Of a DNA stretch of 64,000 bases, positions 11,830 through 23,316 are shown one piece after another. Position 1 is the first letter of the stretch. Each line of letters opens with the position of its first letter. The notes below the pieces were generated by a model that was not told the DNA's origin, did not search any database, and worked only from the letters and a program-made list of their open reading frames with translations. The position numbers were made by a program, and so were the translations under genes. Source of the DNA: Bromus sterilis (lineage: Eukaryota > Streptophyta > Magnoliopsida > Poales > Poaceae); the NCBI GenBank assembly GCA_950022295.1, contig OX465598.1, positions 113,629,001-113,693,000 of the forward strand, in the 5' to 3' direction.

Positions 11830-12906
11830 CCTCGCAGATCACATGTCAATGAACGCAACATGTCGAAGTCTTTCCAGAAGGAAGTTTATCATTTTGAAGT
11901 TGGCATTCGCTCACGAAAAATGCTGGAAAACATCATTGAAGGCAATCAACGCCAAATGCAACATCTCTCTGATGAAATCAATAGAGTTGGCAACATTGCT
12001 TTGAACCAAAAATCAGTACCTGAAGGTCTTGACACGCCACTCATGGAAAGGTTTGATGAAGTTCAACTCAGTAAAGAAGCTTGAAGCTGCTCGGATTTTC
12101 AAGGAGTACCCGCACCTTCAACGCCATTTCTCCAGGAATGATTCGATAGACCGCCCCAACCCGAAGATCCCTTCGCCCTGATACTCTCTCTGATGAAGAC
12201 TCCCACACATCGAAGCAAGAAGATGACCCTCTCAACGACACTGATCTTGATTTTCTTCAGGCGCCTCTGGACATTGAAGACATGGAGTCGCCTGCTTCAA
12301 CCGAAGGAGACACTTCTGGAGATGCATCTTCTTCGGGCGAAGACAATCAGCAGGGTCCCCTGGTTGCAGCAAACGAGTAAATACTCTTGATCTACCTCTC
12401 AACCTTTTGTCCAATTATTGACAAAAAGGGGGAGAATGTAGCATCGATTGAGTTTAGATTCACTGCGGGGTTTAGGGTTTCGATTCAATCTTTTCTGTGT
12501 TAAGTTACAACAAACTTTCCATCCGCTTCTATTGGGTTGTAACTTAAGTTTTACTTCGTCTGTGAACTTCTACATGTTATGTGTTAATAACCCCCGTGCT
12601 TGCAAGTTGCTCTCGTATCTTTTGTCTTGCAGGTGGTTATTCCCTTTAAGTTCACAGGTTATTGGATGATTGCATATTCTTCAAGACTAATATCTTTTAA
12701 ATGCAATTGATTCACTAAGATATGTGTTAGGCTTCCCATCAAAGATATTCTTCATCAAGCATTCACTTCGATTATATAAATCTTCGATGCTTGCATTCAA
12801 GAGGAGTCAAAAGCTTCATATCTTAGAGTTTTCTCTCAACTCAACTCAAAATTCCATATTTTTATCGATGCCTGTTTTGTCAACAATAGTCCAAAAAGGG
12901 GGAGAT
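11830..12906 (+). mobile_element. Internal 3' end of SIRE/Maximus-like copia (family C)
   Basis: The stretch lies between family B LTR and the LTR starting at 12907. It has two copies of the purine tract AAAAAGGGGGAGA, at about 12422-12434 and 12893-12905; only the second abuts an LTR. Plus-strand coding remains lie upstream of the first tract. Paired purine tracts flanking a non-coding 3' segment and an extra ORF after pol are known for the SIRE/Maximus copia lineage. No RT or integrase is present here, so the lineage is an inference. Confidence 0.6.
11860..12379 (+). pseudogene. Remains of extra ORF downstream of pol in family C
   Basis: Two frames belong together. About 11860-12084 encodes a helical, charged segment (MSKSFQKEVYHFEVG at its start) ending in a stop after LSKEA. 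After a frame change, 12190-12379 encodes an acidic, Ser/Thr/Asp/Glu-rich tail (SDEDSHTSKQEDDPLNDTDL at its start) ending ANE-stop. SIRE-type copia elements often carry an envelope-like or coiled-coil ORF at this place. I cannot show a transmembrane segment, so calling it envelope-like would go beyond the evidence. What the protein did is not known. Confidence 0.45.
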
Positions 12907-13445
12907 TGTAAGAGCAAAGTTATGCCCACATGAGTTTTGGATATTGTTGGACAAAACAGTAGAGGAACTAACAAGTTTTCTAGTGTAAAACAGATGGATA
13001 GGTTCCTGAAGTTATAGGTTTGTGATAAAGCTTCAACGAATATTTACATATTTACTGAAGCATATCCCTGGAGTGAAGCTCATCACGGATGTCGACCCCC
13101 CCAAAAGATAAGGAATCCTGAAGCACTTCTCATCGAAGGAGATGACCAAGATGGCGCAAGACTTAGTAGTTTTTGCGTAGTTCTTTTTCACTTCTTGAGT
13201 CGTAGGAAAAAACGTACTATGAAGAGGGGTTTAGTAAATGTTCTCTGAAGGTTTTGGTGAAAAGACTCAGATCGAATCCAAACCTGTGAGAAGCCAGAGA
13301 TGAGAAATCTCATCTGCACTAGGTAATGCTTCACCAGCGAAGACTTTCTTCTTTTGTCTCCTGAAGCATAACCAAGTACGTGAGTCAACTTTACTTGTTC
13401 CGCAAGTAAAGTTGTGCTTTGATTGGAAATCTGACCGTTGCAGAC

Positions 13446-14964
13446 TGATGACCCACAACCGTAAGGGATCTATTGCAGCATTTTCGATAAGTAAGAGTGT
13501 CGAACCCAACGAGGAGCAAAAGGTAATAGCAAGTGACTTTGGCAAGGAGATAACTGCAAGCACTGAAAGATAACTTTTTAGGGGTTTTCTTGGTATAAGC
13601 AACAGGAAAGTAAAAACGAGCAAAGTAAAAGACACTGGAGAGTAACGAGTGGCCCAATCCTTTCTGAGCAAAGGAGAGGCCTAGCAACTGAACTTATAAA
13701 GGCTAAAGTGTTCTTGAGGACACACGGGAGAGGTAGTCATGTGCTTTCGCCATATTACGTATCGGTACTATGTGCTGTGTTGATAAGTGTTGAGTGGGTG
13801 GATCTATGCTAGTACACCCTCTAGACTAAGATAAGTGCACTCTTATGATTAAACACCTTGCAAGCATGCACAAATACAAGATAGTAATTAAGGCAAAAGC
13901 CTAACCATAGCAATACGATCGGTGATCCATTGTTCCCTTGTGCAAAAGCGTGCAAACTAGGGTTTAGGTTTCTGTTACTCCGGCAACCCACCGTAAGCAT
14001 TCTTTGTACACAATGTATTCCCCTAGGTCCTTGATAAGGCGAAGTGTTGAGTGTTCGACTCACACAACACCACTAGGAAAATAACAACACAACTTAAATA
14101 TCAAACAACACATATTACTTCAACATCATATGACTACTAACAACTAGACTTCTCCCATGTCCTCAAGAACTAAAGTAATTACTCACAAGACATAAAAGAG
14201 ATCATGATCAGTGGGGATAAATAGATGATAAACAATCTGGACACAATGATATTTCTCCAACAAAACTCAATAGCATTCACCACAAAGTAGTAATCAACAC
14301 CGATAGAGTAGAGAGGATAGGTAGTACAGATTACAACACAAGTTGCAATTGTGAGGCGAGATTGGATGGAGGTGGAGATGGTGCTGATGATGGGGATGAT
14401 GTTGATGATGATCTCGATGATGCCCGTGACGATGGTGATGACGATGGCGATGATCTCCCCTTCCGGGAGGTGATCTCCCCGGCGGAATCTGCCCGCCAGA
14501 GATGGCTTTTCTTCTTTGTAGGTTTCCGCCACGGAGTGGCGGCGGAACTCCGTAAACTCTCCCTCCTTTAGGGTTTCTGGAAGATGTGTGATATATAGGC
14601 CAGAGGGGGGAACCGAGAGTGGTCCCAAGGGTCTAGGCGCCCTCCTGGCATGGCCAGGGTGGGGGCCGCGCCAGGTGGCCGCCTAGGCACCCTGTGGCCC
14701 CCCTCTGGTCGCTCTTTTGCGTGTCTTCGTGATCCTTCTGGAAAATAGCCTCCGTCGATTTTGAGGTAATTTGGAGGTATTCTTCTTCAGCAACTCAGCG
14801 ACCACTTTTTACCGCTGAATCCTGCGTCTGCTACTTCGGCACCGGAAAGTTGCAAACTGTGTAAAATAGGCCAAAACAACATAAGAATAGCATCATATCA
14901 TGAAATATATCAATTAATAAGAAAGAATTACTATATAAAATAGTGATGCATTTTGGACGTATCA
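13446..14964 (-). repeat. Solo LTR of a Ty3-like element, TSD CAGAC
   Basis: The plus strand begins TGATGACCCACAACCG and ends TTTGGACGTATCA; in minus orientation it reads TGATACGTCC to GGTCATCA. A perfect 5-base duplication CAGAC lies at 13441-13445 and 14965-14969. There is no internal domain, so it formed by recombination between two LTRs. A minus-strand TATA-like ATATATAGG lies near 14590. The family is related in its ends to family B but differs inside. Confidence 0.9.
14366..14456. repeat. GAT/ATC-rich trinucleotide-like repeat in solo LTR
   Basis: The stretch consists largely of GATGAT, GATGGT and GATGAC units, about 90 bases. On the LTR sense (minus) strand it gives an ATC-rich run just inside the transcribed part. 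It makes false Asp-rich or Ile-rich ORFs on the two strands. Confidence 0.75.
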
Positions 14965-15027
14965 CAGACAGGTGTCAAGTTGTCGCATCGGGTCACTTCA
15001 GTCATTTTGCACCTTGGGATCGCCACC

Positions 15028-15035
15028 TATAAATA
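15028..15035 (+). promoter_or_regulatory. TATA box of family C LTR
   Basis: TATAAATA in the context CCACCTATAAATAGGCCACCC, about 690 bases before the LTR end. Placement fits an LTR promoter; function is inferred. Confidence 0.55.
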
Positions 15036-15713
15036 GGCCACCCCCGCCCTCATTGGCGGGTGGCTGCTCCAAGAATATTTTCTGACAGTGAAGAGAGAGC
15101 AACCCCACCGAAGCAAACCAAAAATCCATCCACCGAAGCATAAGTCCTATTGATCTGAGTTGATTCACTCTGACTTAGGAAGAAGTTTGCTAACCTTTTT
15201 TTATCTTGGAGAACTGCAATTCTCCTAGACGGTTAGAGAGTCGTTCTTCAGAGAGTGAAGAGTTATTGTCGCCTCGAAGTCTAGTTTGTCAAAGGTTTCG
15301 GTGATTTCCTCAATAATCAACCACGAGTGAAGAACTGACCAAGCTCATGGAGATTGGTGCAGTGGAGATATGGACGGAGAGAGGTTAGCTCCTGTGTTCA
15401 ATCACAAGTCCCTCCAACCAGACGTAGCACTTTTGCAGAGTGTGAACTGGTCGAACAAACATCGCCGAGTCAAGAGTTCATTTTACTTTCCGCACTTAAT
15501 CTCAGTTTTGCAATTGCTTCAGTGATTTGATTCAATGCAATTGATTCGATGAATTTGATTCGCTATGTTGTGCTTCAATCCTGTTCTGCTTCACTGTTTA
15601 CCTTTCTGTTGAATTCCTTCTGCTGCTAAGTTATGCTTCACTTCATAGTTTCATGCAAAAATTTGAAGTGATCATTCAAGCCCTCCCCCTCTGATCAGCT
15701 ACTTGGACTTTCA

Positions 15714-17018
15714 GGGTCCTATGATGTTCACTAGTGATGTCTCTCTCCCAAAAGACGATAAAATAGCCATGCGAGGTAAACAAATTACAGCTGGGCAATT
15801 GACAGGATTATGTGCACAAACCAATTGTAACTATGCTATAAAGAAAGGAAGAGGCTCAAAAGCATGGGCGGTACGCTAAGACAAGTAGACCGAAATCCAT
15901 CTGCATCTACCTACTAATCATCCACCTTGAGATACCTATCCAGAACATCTCGCTGGTATTAAGTTGCGAATCCCACCCAAAGTGTAAACTCAAAGCAACA
16001 TACAACTGCATTAAATAACTTTGCGTAAAGTAAACAATCCTTGCACCCACAAGTACAAGCACCGTTGTTTTCCCCCTTGTGGCAACAACACATCCCCTAG
16101 ACTCATGTTTGTCACTCAAGCTAGTCATCAGGGGGCATGAACCCACAATCATGCATAATGCTCCCTCTTGGAGTCACTACCTACTACTTGGCCAAAGCAA
16201 TAAACAACAACGGATAACATGCAAGAATTACTCTAGAACATAAATATAAAAGAGGAGAATCAAATATATTACTCAAACACAATCTGAACATAGTCACATA
16301 ATCCATTGGATCCCAACAAACTCAGCATAGCAACAGCAGAAAGATTACATATGTGCCTCGATCATGTAGGGCAACTCACGAGGTCTAATCCATGAAGAAC
16401 AAAGGGGGGAGGAGAGCATCAGATAGCTACTGATCATAGACCCATGGTCCAAGGTGGACTACTCACGGTTCATCCGGGAAGCATCCATGGTGGTGGAGAA
16501 GCTCCCGGAGGTGATTCCTCCCTCCGGCAAGGTGCCGGGAAGAGGTCTTCTGGTGCTCCCGGTCTTGGAAGCGCGGCGGCGGCGGAACAGAGGAGAGACC
16601 GCGGAAAAGGGTTCCGGTCACGGGGGTTTCACGTCACGAGGGATATATAGGCGAAGGGGGGCATCCAGGGGGCCACCAGGGGTCCAGGCGGCCCCCTGAC
16701 GCGACCCCACCCTAGGGCGCGCCGGGAGGGCGCCTGGGGCCCTGGTGGGTCCCCTTTGCCCCCCCCCTCGGTGATTCCCTAAGCTTCCGTATCGCTGATT
16801 TTTATTGGATTTTTCCCGAATTTTTGGAGTACTTTTAATATGGGGGAAACCTGAAATAGAAAAACAACAGAAAACAGGAACTGGCACTGGGGTGCACTGA
16901 GTTAATAGGTTAGTCCAAATATGATCAAAAATGTATTGAAGTTCATCAATATCATAGCAATATCACACAAAAGAGGCATGGAGCAAGCAGAAATTATAGA
17001 TACGTTTTGGACGTATCA
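15714..17018 (-). repeat. Family B LTR, inverted and truncated (copy B2)
   Basis: The right end reads GGACGTATCA at 17018, which is the LTR start in minus orientation. The left end at 15714 lies inside the LTR, at the position matching about 11515 in copy B1, so roughly 310 bases of the LTR 3' end are missing. Family C copia ends exactly there, so the copia probably inserted into this LTR and the other half was later lost. A minus-strand TATATATCC TATA-like site lies near 16640. Confidence 0.78.
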
Positions 17019-17964
17019 GGGCATTCCCTAACAAGGTGTACGCCACCCTGAAGATCCGAGCGTGCAGGCTGAACAGTAGTGCACCCCTGCAGGGAGTTTG
17101 ATCTATTCGAATAGCCGTGTCCACGGTAACAGGACGCTTTATGCTGAAGCCAGAGCCTACTACTACAAACTACTACTACTAAACTGTTGGTTCCGGTTTC
17201 TCTTCCTCGCAAGGAAGTCGAGGAGGGGATCTCGGAGGCATTGATAATTATTAATAATTACAACTTACTATTATACAATGCTATAGTAACTTCTGCTGCA
17301 TTGTTACTTTATGCTTTATATGAGCTGTTGGCTATTCTCTCCTCATGCTGCAAGACTCGTTGGAAATGCTAGTCTTTGATAGGCCTAGCTTCTTATCTTT
17401 ATTCTGAATTTCTACCCTTCAGTCCACTATATATAGCCCCCCCTTTCCATTTGATACAAATGCATAATTGCTTAGTAGCGGACGTAAGACTTACGGGTAT
17501 GCTAGATACTCACCCTTGATTTATTTCCCCCTTTTTGTTTTGCCTGATCGGCCGCTGCAGTCGACGTTGGAGCCTTGGAGTCCAGGAGCAGAAGATCCCC
17601 GATGCCGACCATCGCAACATGAAGATCCCCGATGCCTTCTACGACGTTGATTTCCCCGTCGACCAGGAGTAGATTGGAGGTTCCCAGGAAGGAGGCCTCG
17701 CCTTTTCGATCGTTGTTGTTTTTCTGCTAGCCTTCTTAAGTCAAACTTGTATCCTTGTCTCTGTACTCAGATACTATTGCTTCCGCTAACTTTGTGCTCT
17801 CGAGTTGTTGTATTCGAGCCCTCGTGGCCCCTGGCTTGTATTAATCAGCTTGTATTATTTTATTTGTAGAGTTGTGTTGTGATATCTCACCGTGAGTCCG
17901 TGATCTCAATTGTGTACCTTGCGTGTATGATTACTGTACATGGTCTGATTTTGGGGGCGTCACA
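17019..17964 (+). repeat. Partial family A LTR (copy A2), plus orientation
   Basis: The sequence from GGGCATTCCCTAACAAGG to GGGGGCGTCACA is the 3' quarter of a family A LTR. It is the reverse complement of 7222-8112 in copy A1. It is cut on its left by family B copy B2. After the LTR end at 17964 no PBS follows, so it was a 3' LTR or solo LTR. Only half of any TSD (CCTAG, 17965-17969) could be present. Confidence 0.8.
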
Positions 17965-18285
17965 CCTAGCTTAGGACCCTCATGGCAGATGTGAATCCCT
18001 ACTCTTGCTTGATTTGGTTATGGGTGTATAAGCTCCTCGTGAGAGGGGGTTATATAATTGTGTCTAGGCTACTGAGATCTATGACAAGATGTTAATGTGT
18101 CTCGAGTTCTCCTCGACCTCGTCTTATATATGGGGATGAGGCCTAGGGTTACATGGTCGTGTGGACCTACAACTATGGTATAACAGGAGTCATATCCATG
18201 TGCGCCAAGTTGACGATGCTTTTGGAAAGAGGGGTCTATGCTCCTCACGGAGGCATGGTGAGATGTTGATGATGTGGATCACACA
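17965..18285. other. Unassigned repeat-like sequence
   Basis: No coding potential is visible. Phrases such as CTTATATATGGGGATGAGGCCTAGGG look like the TATA/leader part of a Triticeae LTR, so it is probably an LTR fragment. I could not match it to another segment in the window. Confidence 0.35.
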
Positions 18286-18676
18286 CTCTCTTTGGGAACC
18301 CTAAGTGGAAGGGGCGATGCAAATAACAACAAATTTCCCTCGACAAAGATACCAAGGTTATCGAATCCATAAGGACTCCAAATGCTTTCAAGTAGGTGGC
18401 CACCAACAACGTCGCCAAAACATAACGCTCCCTCTTGGAGTCATAATCTACTACTTATCCAGAGTAATAAATTACAACGGAGAACATGCAAGAACACTCA
18501 AGAACACAATATAGAAGAGATCTAAATATATTACTTCCACAATCTGAACATAGTCTCATAATCCATATGGTCCCAGCAAACACAACATAATAACACAATA
18601 ACTATAACATATATGCCTTGATCATGACAGGCAACTCACAAGGACTAGACAATGAAGCACAAGATTGGAGATAATA
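18286..18676 (-). repeat. B-like LTR fragment, minus orientation (foldback left arm)
   Basis: The left end (TTTGGGAACCCTAAGTGGAAG) is the reverse complement of a B-like LTR 3' end. At about 18421 the alignment jumps some 600 bases inward in the LTR, so the copy has an internal deletion. From 18422 to 18676 it mirrors 18703-18955. Confidence 0.7.
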
Positions 18677-18955
18677 CATCAAGCAAGTAATATATTTAGA
18701 TGTTCAATCTTGTGATTCATTGTTTAGTCCTTGTGAGCTGCCTATCATGATCAAGGCATATATGTTATAGTTACTTTGTTGTTATGATGTGTTTGCTGGG
18801 ATCCGATGGATTATGAGATTTTGTTCAAATTGTAGAAGTAATATATTTAAATCTTTTTATGTTGTGTTCTTGGGTGTTCTTGCATGTTCTCCGCTGTAAT
18901 TTATTGCTATGGCCAAGTAGTAGATTGTGACTCCAAGAGGGAGCGTTATGCTAGA
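18422..18955. repeat. Inverted repeat (foldback), arms about 253 bp
   Basis: The left arm 18422-18676 (starting ACATAACGCTCCCTC) pairs with the right arm 18703-18955 (ending GAGGGAGCGTTATG) around a spacer of about 26 bases. The arms are diverged but alignable over their whole length. Both are the same LTR segment in opposite orientation and break at the same internal LTR position. Confidence 0.8.
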
Positions 18956-19740
18956 TGGTGAGTTCATGTTTCTCGACGTCCAGCTTGAGTGACAGAAACA
19001 TGGGATTCGGGAATGTGTTGTTGACATTAGGGTAAAACAACGGTGCTTATGACTGCGTGTCACAAGTGTTGCTTACATTACGCATAGAGTGTTAAAGCAG
19101 CTGTCCGTTGCTTTGGGTTTACAACACATAGTTGTGCCTCGCAATTTAATACCAATGATATGTTCTGGATTAGATATATCAAGGTAGATAATTAGTGAGT
19201 AGATTCTTATGAATAAACGGTCTACTTATCTTGGTGTGATGCCCATACGATTGAACCTTGCACTCTCTGCTAGCATAATTAGCATCGCGGTGCGTTCATA
19301 ATTTTGTCATTTGCCCAGCTACAATTTGTTCACCCAACATAATTTTGTCATAATTTTATCTTTTGGGAGAGAGACATCACTAGTTAGCGCCATGACGCTC
19401 CAGTCCATATCCTTGTCATATATTTACACCACTGCAATTTATTGTTTTTTTGCACTTTTATTTCCGCTTGCGTTTAATCCTTTGTAAACAACAAGGCGGA
19501 GGGATCGACAACCCTTCTGACTGGTTGGCAACAAAGTTAGTTGTGCCTTATGTGCAGGTCTAGGTCAAGTAAGTAACATTGATAGATGACGCCGTTGCTC
19601 GCTAACCACCTGTTTGCAGTCACTGGAATCCTCCTGGTTCGATAAACCTTACGCTCTCACGTGAGGGAAAAGTTGCTGCTATCTACATCATCATCCCCTT
19701 GCACTTGGGGTAACCAATGAGAGGTGTATCTACACCAGAA
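18703..19740 (+). repeat. B-like LTR fragment, plus orientation (foldback right arm and rest)
   Basis: It matches copy B1 from about 10815 to its 3' end: the GGGAGAGAGACATCACTAG block near 19368, the CTTTGTAAACAACAAGG block near 19483 and CACTTGGGGTAACCAA near 19700. The first roughly 600 bases of the LTR are absent at the foldback centre. It is more diverged from B1 than B2 and B3 are, so it belongs to an older or sister subfamily. Confidence 0.7.
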
Positions 19741-20397
19741 AGAAACGCGTCTCACACGAGAGTAATGATTATCATAAAGAAAAGGTAATGTCTGCGCTTC
19801 TCAGAATATTCCAATATATGCGTATTGATGGGGCCAGTCAAAAGAAATTTTGTGCGGGTATTGAAGCGTCAAACTGATAGGCCATCCCATCCTTTCTAAC
19901 AAGATTTAACAAAAATCTTACGAAAAGATTTACCTCGATACATTCGAGAAGAAGCTAACCATGCTTAATCAGAGGAACCTTTCCCGAGAAAGCACGACCC
20001 AATGGGTGTATGATGAAAAACCGAGTAAGACGTCACTCGGATTCATCCAATAAATTCTATGCCATACTGAGAAGATCATTACTCGAACACGAGGGAATTC
20101 CAAATGATCCATTACTCGGAAATAGGTGACATGTCCGAACGAAGCATTACTCAGGATGAAGTAAATTGCGAACGCAAGAACTCGACCTCTCTAGATATTC
20201 GAAGAAACATTCTGAATAACTAACTCACAGACAATCCGTCTCAACGAGATTGCCAGATTGTCTGTAAGATAAGATGCAAGGGGTAGACAATTGATATCCC
20301 ATGAGGCGTTGATCTTAAGCTCATGTTAGGGCTTTATAATAATGAACTTTACAAATTTTCTTTCAAGGAGTCTTAAGGCCTTTTACTCCACGTCACG
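19741..20397 (+). mobile_element. Family D-like Ty3 fragment, left part (inverted relative to main D)
   Basis: From about 19950 the sequence is similar to the reverse complement of 45240-45700, for example the GATGCAAGGGGTAGACAATTGATATCCCATG block near 20275. ACTCGG/CGAGTAA motifs typical of this LTR recur. A solo family B LTR interrupts it at 20398; it continues at 22039. No coding frame is left. Confidence 0.6.
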
Positions 20398-22038
20398 TGA
20401 TGGCTTCTCGCCCCTTGTTGGTTACCCCAAGTGGAAGGTTTGAGATGCAGTGTAGCAGCAAGTTTCCCTCGGTGAAGATACCAAGGTTATCGAACCAGTA
20501 GGACTCAGGAGATACAAGTAGGTGCCAACGTCGCCAGAAATTGCTTCCTGACTAGGGTTTTGTCGTGGACCTGCATACAACAACAAATAACTTTGCTCCC
20601 AACGAGTACAGAGGAGTTGTCAATTCCTCCGGCCTTGTCGTTTACAAAGGATCAACGTAAGAGATAAAAGGTGCAAAGGAAAGTAAAAACTGAAAGTAAA
20701 TTGAGGGTGTGAACAATAATGTGAAGATGGATCGGGGTCCCGTGATTTTCACTAGTGATGTCTCTCTCCCAAAAGACGATAAAAGTGCTAGCGAGGTAAA
20801 CAAATCACAGTTGGGCAATTGACGGGATTATGAAGGCACCGCAATGCTAACTATGATGCAAAGAAAGGAAGGGCTCAAAAGCAATGGGCAGTACGCCAAG
20901 GTAAGTAGACCGAAATCCATCTGCATCTACTACGAATCATCCACCTTGAGATATCTATCCAGAACATCTCACCGGTATTAAGTTGCGAATCCCACCCAAA
21001 GTGTAAACTCAAAGCAACAGACAACTGCATTCAAAGAACTTTGCGTAAAGTAAACAATCCTTGCACCCGCAGGTACAAGCACCGTTGTTTTATCCCTGGT
21101 GGCAACAGCACATCCCCTAGTCTCATGTTTCTGTCACTCAAGCTAGACATCAAGGGGCTGAACCCACAATCGAGCATAACGCTCTCTCTTGGAGTTGCAA
21201 ATAAAATACTTGGCCAAAGCAAATACCGCAACGGAGAACATGCAAGAATTTACTCAAGAACAAAATATAAAAGAGAAGAACCAAATATATTACTCATCAC
21301 AATCTGAACATAGTCTCATAATCCATCAGATCCCAACAAACTCAGCATAGCAACAGCAGAAATTACATAGATGCCTCGATCATGTGAGGCAGCTCACGAG
21401 GACTCGACAGTGGAAGCACAAAGGGGGGAGAGATTCATCACATAGCTACTGGTCACGGACCCATGGTCCAAGGGGGACTACTCACGGCACATCCGGGAGG
21501 CGTCCATGGCTATGGATGGTCTCCCGGAGGGGGTTCCTCCTTCCGGCAGGGTGCCGGGGCAGCTTCTCTAGGCAGCCTCGATCTTGAAACGGCGGCGGCG
21601 GCGGTACAGAGGGGATTTCGCGAGAAAGAGATCGATATTAGGGGTTTCCACCCCGAGGGGTAAATATAGGCGAAGGGGGGGCATCGGGGGAACCCACGAG
21701 GCAGTCAGGAGGGTCCCTAGCGCGGCCCAGGGTGGGGCCGCGCCACCTGACCTCCTGGCTGCCTGGTGGTGGCCCCCTTCCTTCTCTTGGTGATTCCAGA
21801 AGCTTCTGTTGCGCTGATTTTTTATATATTTTTCCCGGAATTTTTGGAGCACTTTAAATGGCCGGAAAACCTGAAATACAAAAACAGCAGAAAAAAGAAA
21901 CTGGCAACTGGGTGCACTGAGTTAATAGGTTAGTCCAAATAGGTTCAAAAGTGTATGAAAGTTCAAGCAAAACATGGTAAAGTCACACAAAACATGCATG
22001 GAGCAAGCAGAAATTATAGATACGTTTGGGACATATCA
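20398..22038 (-). repeat. Solo family B LTR (copy B3), TSD TCACG
   Basis: The plus strand starts TGATGGCTTCTCGCCCC and ends GGGACATATCA. TCACG is duplicated at 20393-20397 and 22039-22043. The length is 1641 bases. In minus orientation a GC-rich block and a TATA-like site near 21660 sit where they do in B1 and B2. The first TG of the LTR keeps TGATA but carries an ATGTCC variant of the usual ACGTCC. It defines the ends of family B. Confidence 0.9.
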
Positions 22039-22570
22039 TCACGCCTCATGTCGGGCCCTAGTCTACCTCTTCTGAGAGACGCTTGAGTGTCGCCAATTTT
22101 TTTCACATAACCTTCCCAATTCACGTACAAGGGAGACGCTCGAACAACTTTAATAGAGTCTTTCTGGGCCTCTTATTGAGTTAAATCTTCACCTTATGAA
22201 AATATAACGATGATTAAGAAGATATTTACCCTTCAAAAGCTAGTTTACTCAACCTCGAAGTCGCGAAGAGCACTCGGGGTCTATTGTTGTGGTCATCTCC
22301 CAGGGGTAGGCTCATGAAGGTGTAATATCAAGCCCAGACCCAAGTTATAAACATGGGTCACCTTGATATATGAAACAACCGAATGAGATGTTACTCGGAC
22401 ACACATAAGTCGGTCCATATCTAAGTAACACTTCACTTAGAGAAGGCAAGTTATTCGGACAACAACGACCGAGTAACAAGTAACTCGGACGATGAAAGGT
22501 ACAACCGTCATCAGGATTAAAGAAGCTTTGTCATTCTTACTCCCACCACCATGTTAGTGGGACAGAGTAA
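22039..22570 (+). mobile_element. Family D-like Ty3 fragment, right part
   Basis: It continues the D-like fragment after the solo LTR. The GAGAGACGCTTGAGTGTCGC block and the TTACTCAACCTCGAAG block are the reverse complement of about 45200-45065 in main D, and CGAGTAAC motifs near 22470 match its LTR. It ends at the MITE near 22571. Confidence 0.6.
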
Positions 22571-22904
22571 TTGATAGGCATCCCGGTGTGTTAGGCTCCT
22601 TAGCAAAAACTATTTGTTCTAAATTACATTCTTTCTAAGGCCTGCATGGCAATTAATAAAAATTAACTTCGTATCTTTAATTACTTTTCACCTTTAATTT
22701 TTCTACCTTAGATTGGATGGAAGGTGTGAACAGATGAAGTTTGCATGCAGGGACTGCATATAGTGTGAGAAAATGATCCTTAATTAATTAGGCAGTTAAA
22801 TGATTGGAGGAAGGGAGAGCTAATTGGAGATTTCATCATCCAATCATTTTTCGCCTTGGTCGTGATGCACATTCTAAGAAGCCCAATACACCGGAACGAG
22901 GGAG
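22571..22904. mobile_element. Stowaway-like MITE (Tc1/mariner)
   Basis: The right end reads CCGGAACGAGGGAG followed by TA; its reverse complement CTCCCTCGTTCCGG matches the Stowaway TIR CTCCCTCCGTTCC. The left end carries CCCGGTGTGTTAGGCTCCTTAG, the inverted counterpart of CTAAGAAGCCCAATACACCGG near 22874. The first bases of the left TIR have decayed. No ORF is present. Confidence 0.65.
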
Positions 22905-22958
22905 TATTTAAGTAAGGCACTACCATAACATTTATTGAATTCATGATATCCCCACCAT

Positions 22959-23316
22959 GGCCCTGTTTGGATACTCTAACTCGGTTAGAGGTTAGAGTTA
23001 GATTCTAACTCTAGACTAACCCTAAACTAACTTTAACCAAAAATGTGTTTGAATGAAGGGGTTAGATTGGTAATAAATGTACCTTTTCCAATCATTTGAC
23101 TATTTTATTCAAGATTTGGTATGGTGGAGGTAGAGAGAAAAGTAACCTTTTCTGGGCCTCAAACTCTAACCCAAATAAACACCTTTTGGGTAGGTTAGAT
23201 TTTTTAAATGAGCTAGATGCATCTAACCAACTCTAACCCTTATGTTTGGATGTTTTAGGGTTAGTTCGGTACAATCTAACCAACTCTAACTCTAACTCAT
23301 GGATCCAAACAGGGCC
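22959..23316. mobile_element. MITE with GGCCCTGTTTGGAT terminal inverted repeats
   Basis: GGCCCTGTTTGGAT at the left end is exactly inverted as ATCCAAACAGGGCC at the right end. The body is rich in TCTAACTCTAACC repeats on both sides. It is 358 bases with no ORF. I could not find a matching TSD, so I leave the superfamily open; the end sequence is common among grass hAT and PIF/Harbinger-type MITEs. Confidence 0.7.

Larger units (their letters stand above)
12907..15713 (+). repeat. 3' LTR of family C copia, split by a solo LTR
   Basis: It starts TGTAAGAGCAAAG directly after the PPT and ends GGACTTTCA at 15713, where inverted family B sequence begins abruptly. Without the 1524 bases of nested solo LTR plus TSD the length is about 1.28 kb. 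A TATA box (TATAAATA, 15028-15035) is followed by a short leader. The pyrimidine-rich stretch before the end (CCCTCCCCCT) is common in SIRE/Maximus LTRs. Confidence 0.68.

Noticed and set aside
14179..14628. 149-codon ORF with an Ile-rich hydrophobic run that looks like membrane segments
   Set aside because: It is the ATC-repeat of a solo LTR read through; no homologous frame is expected.
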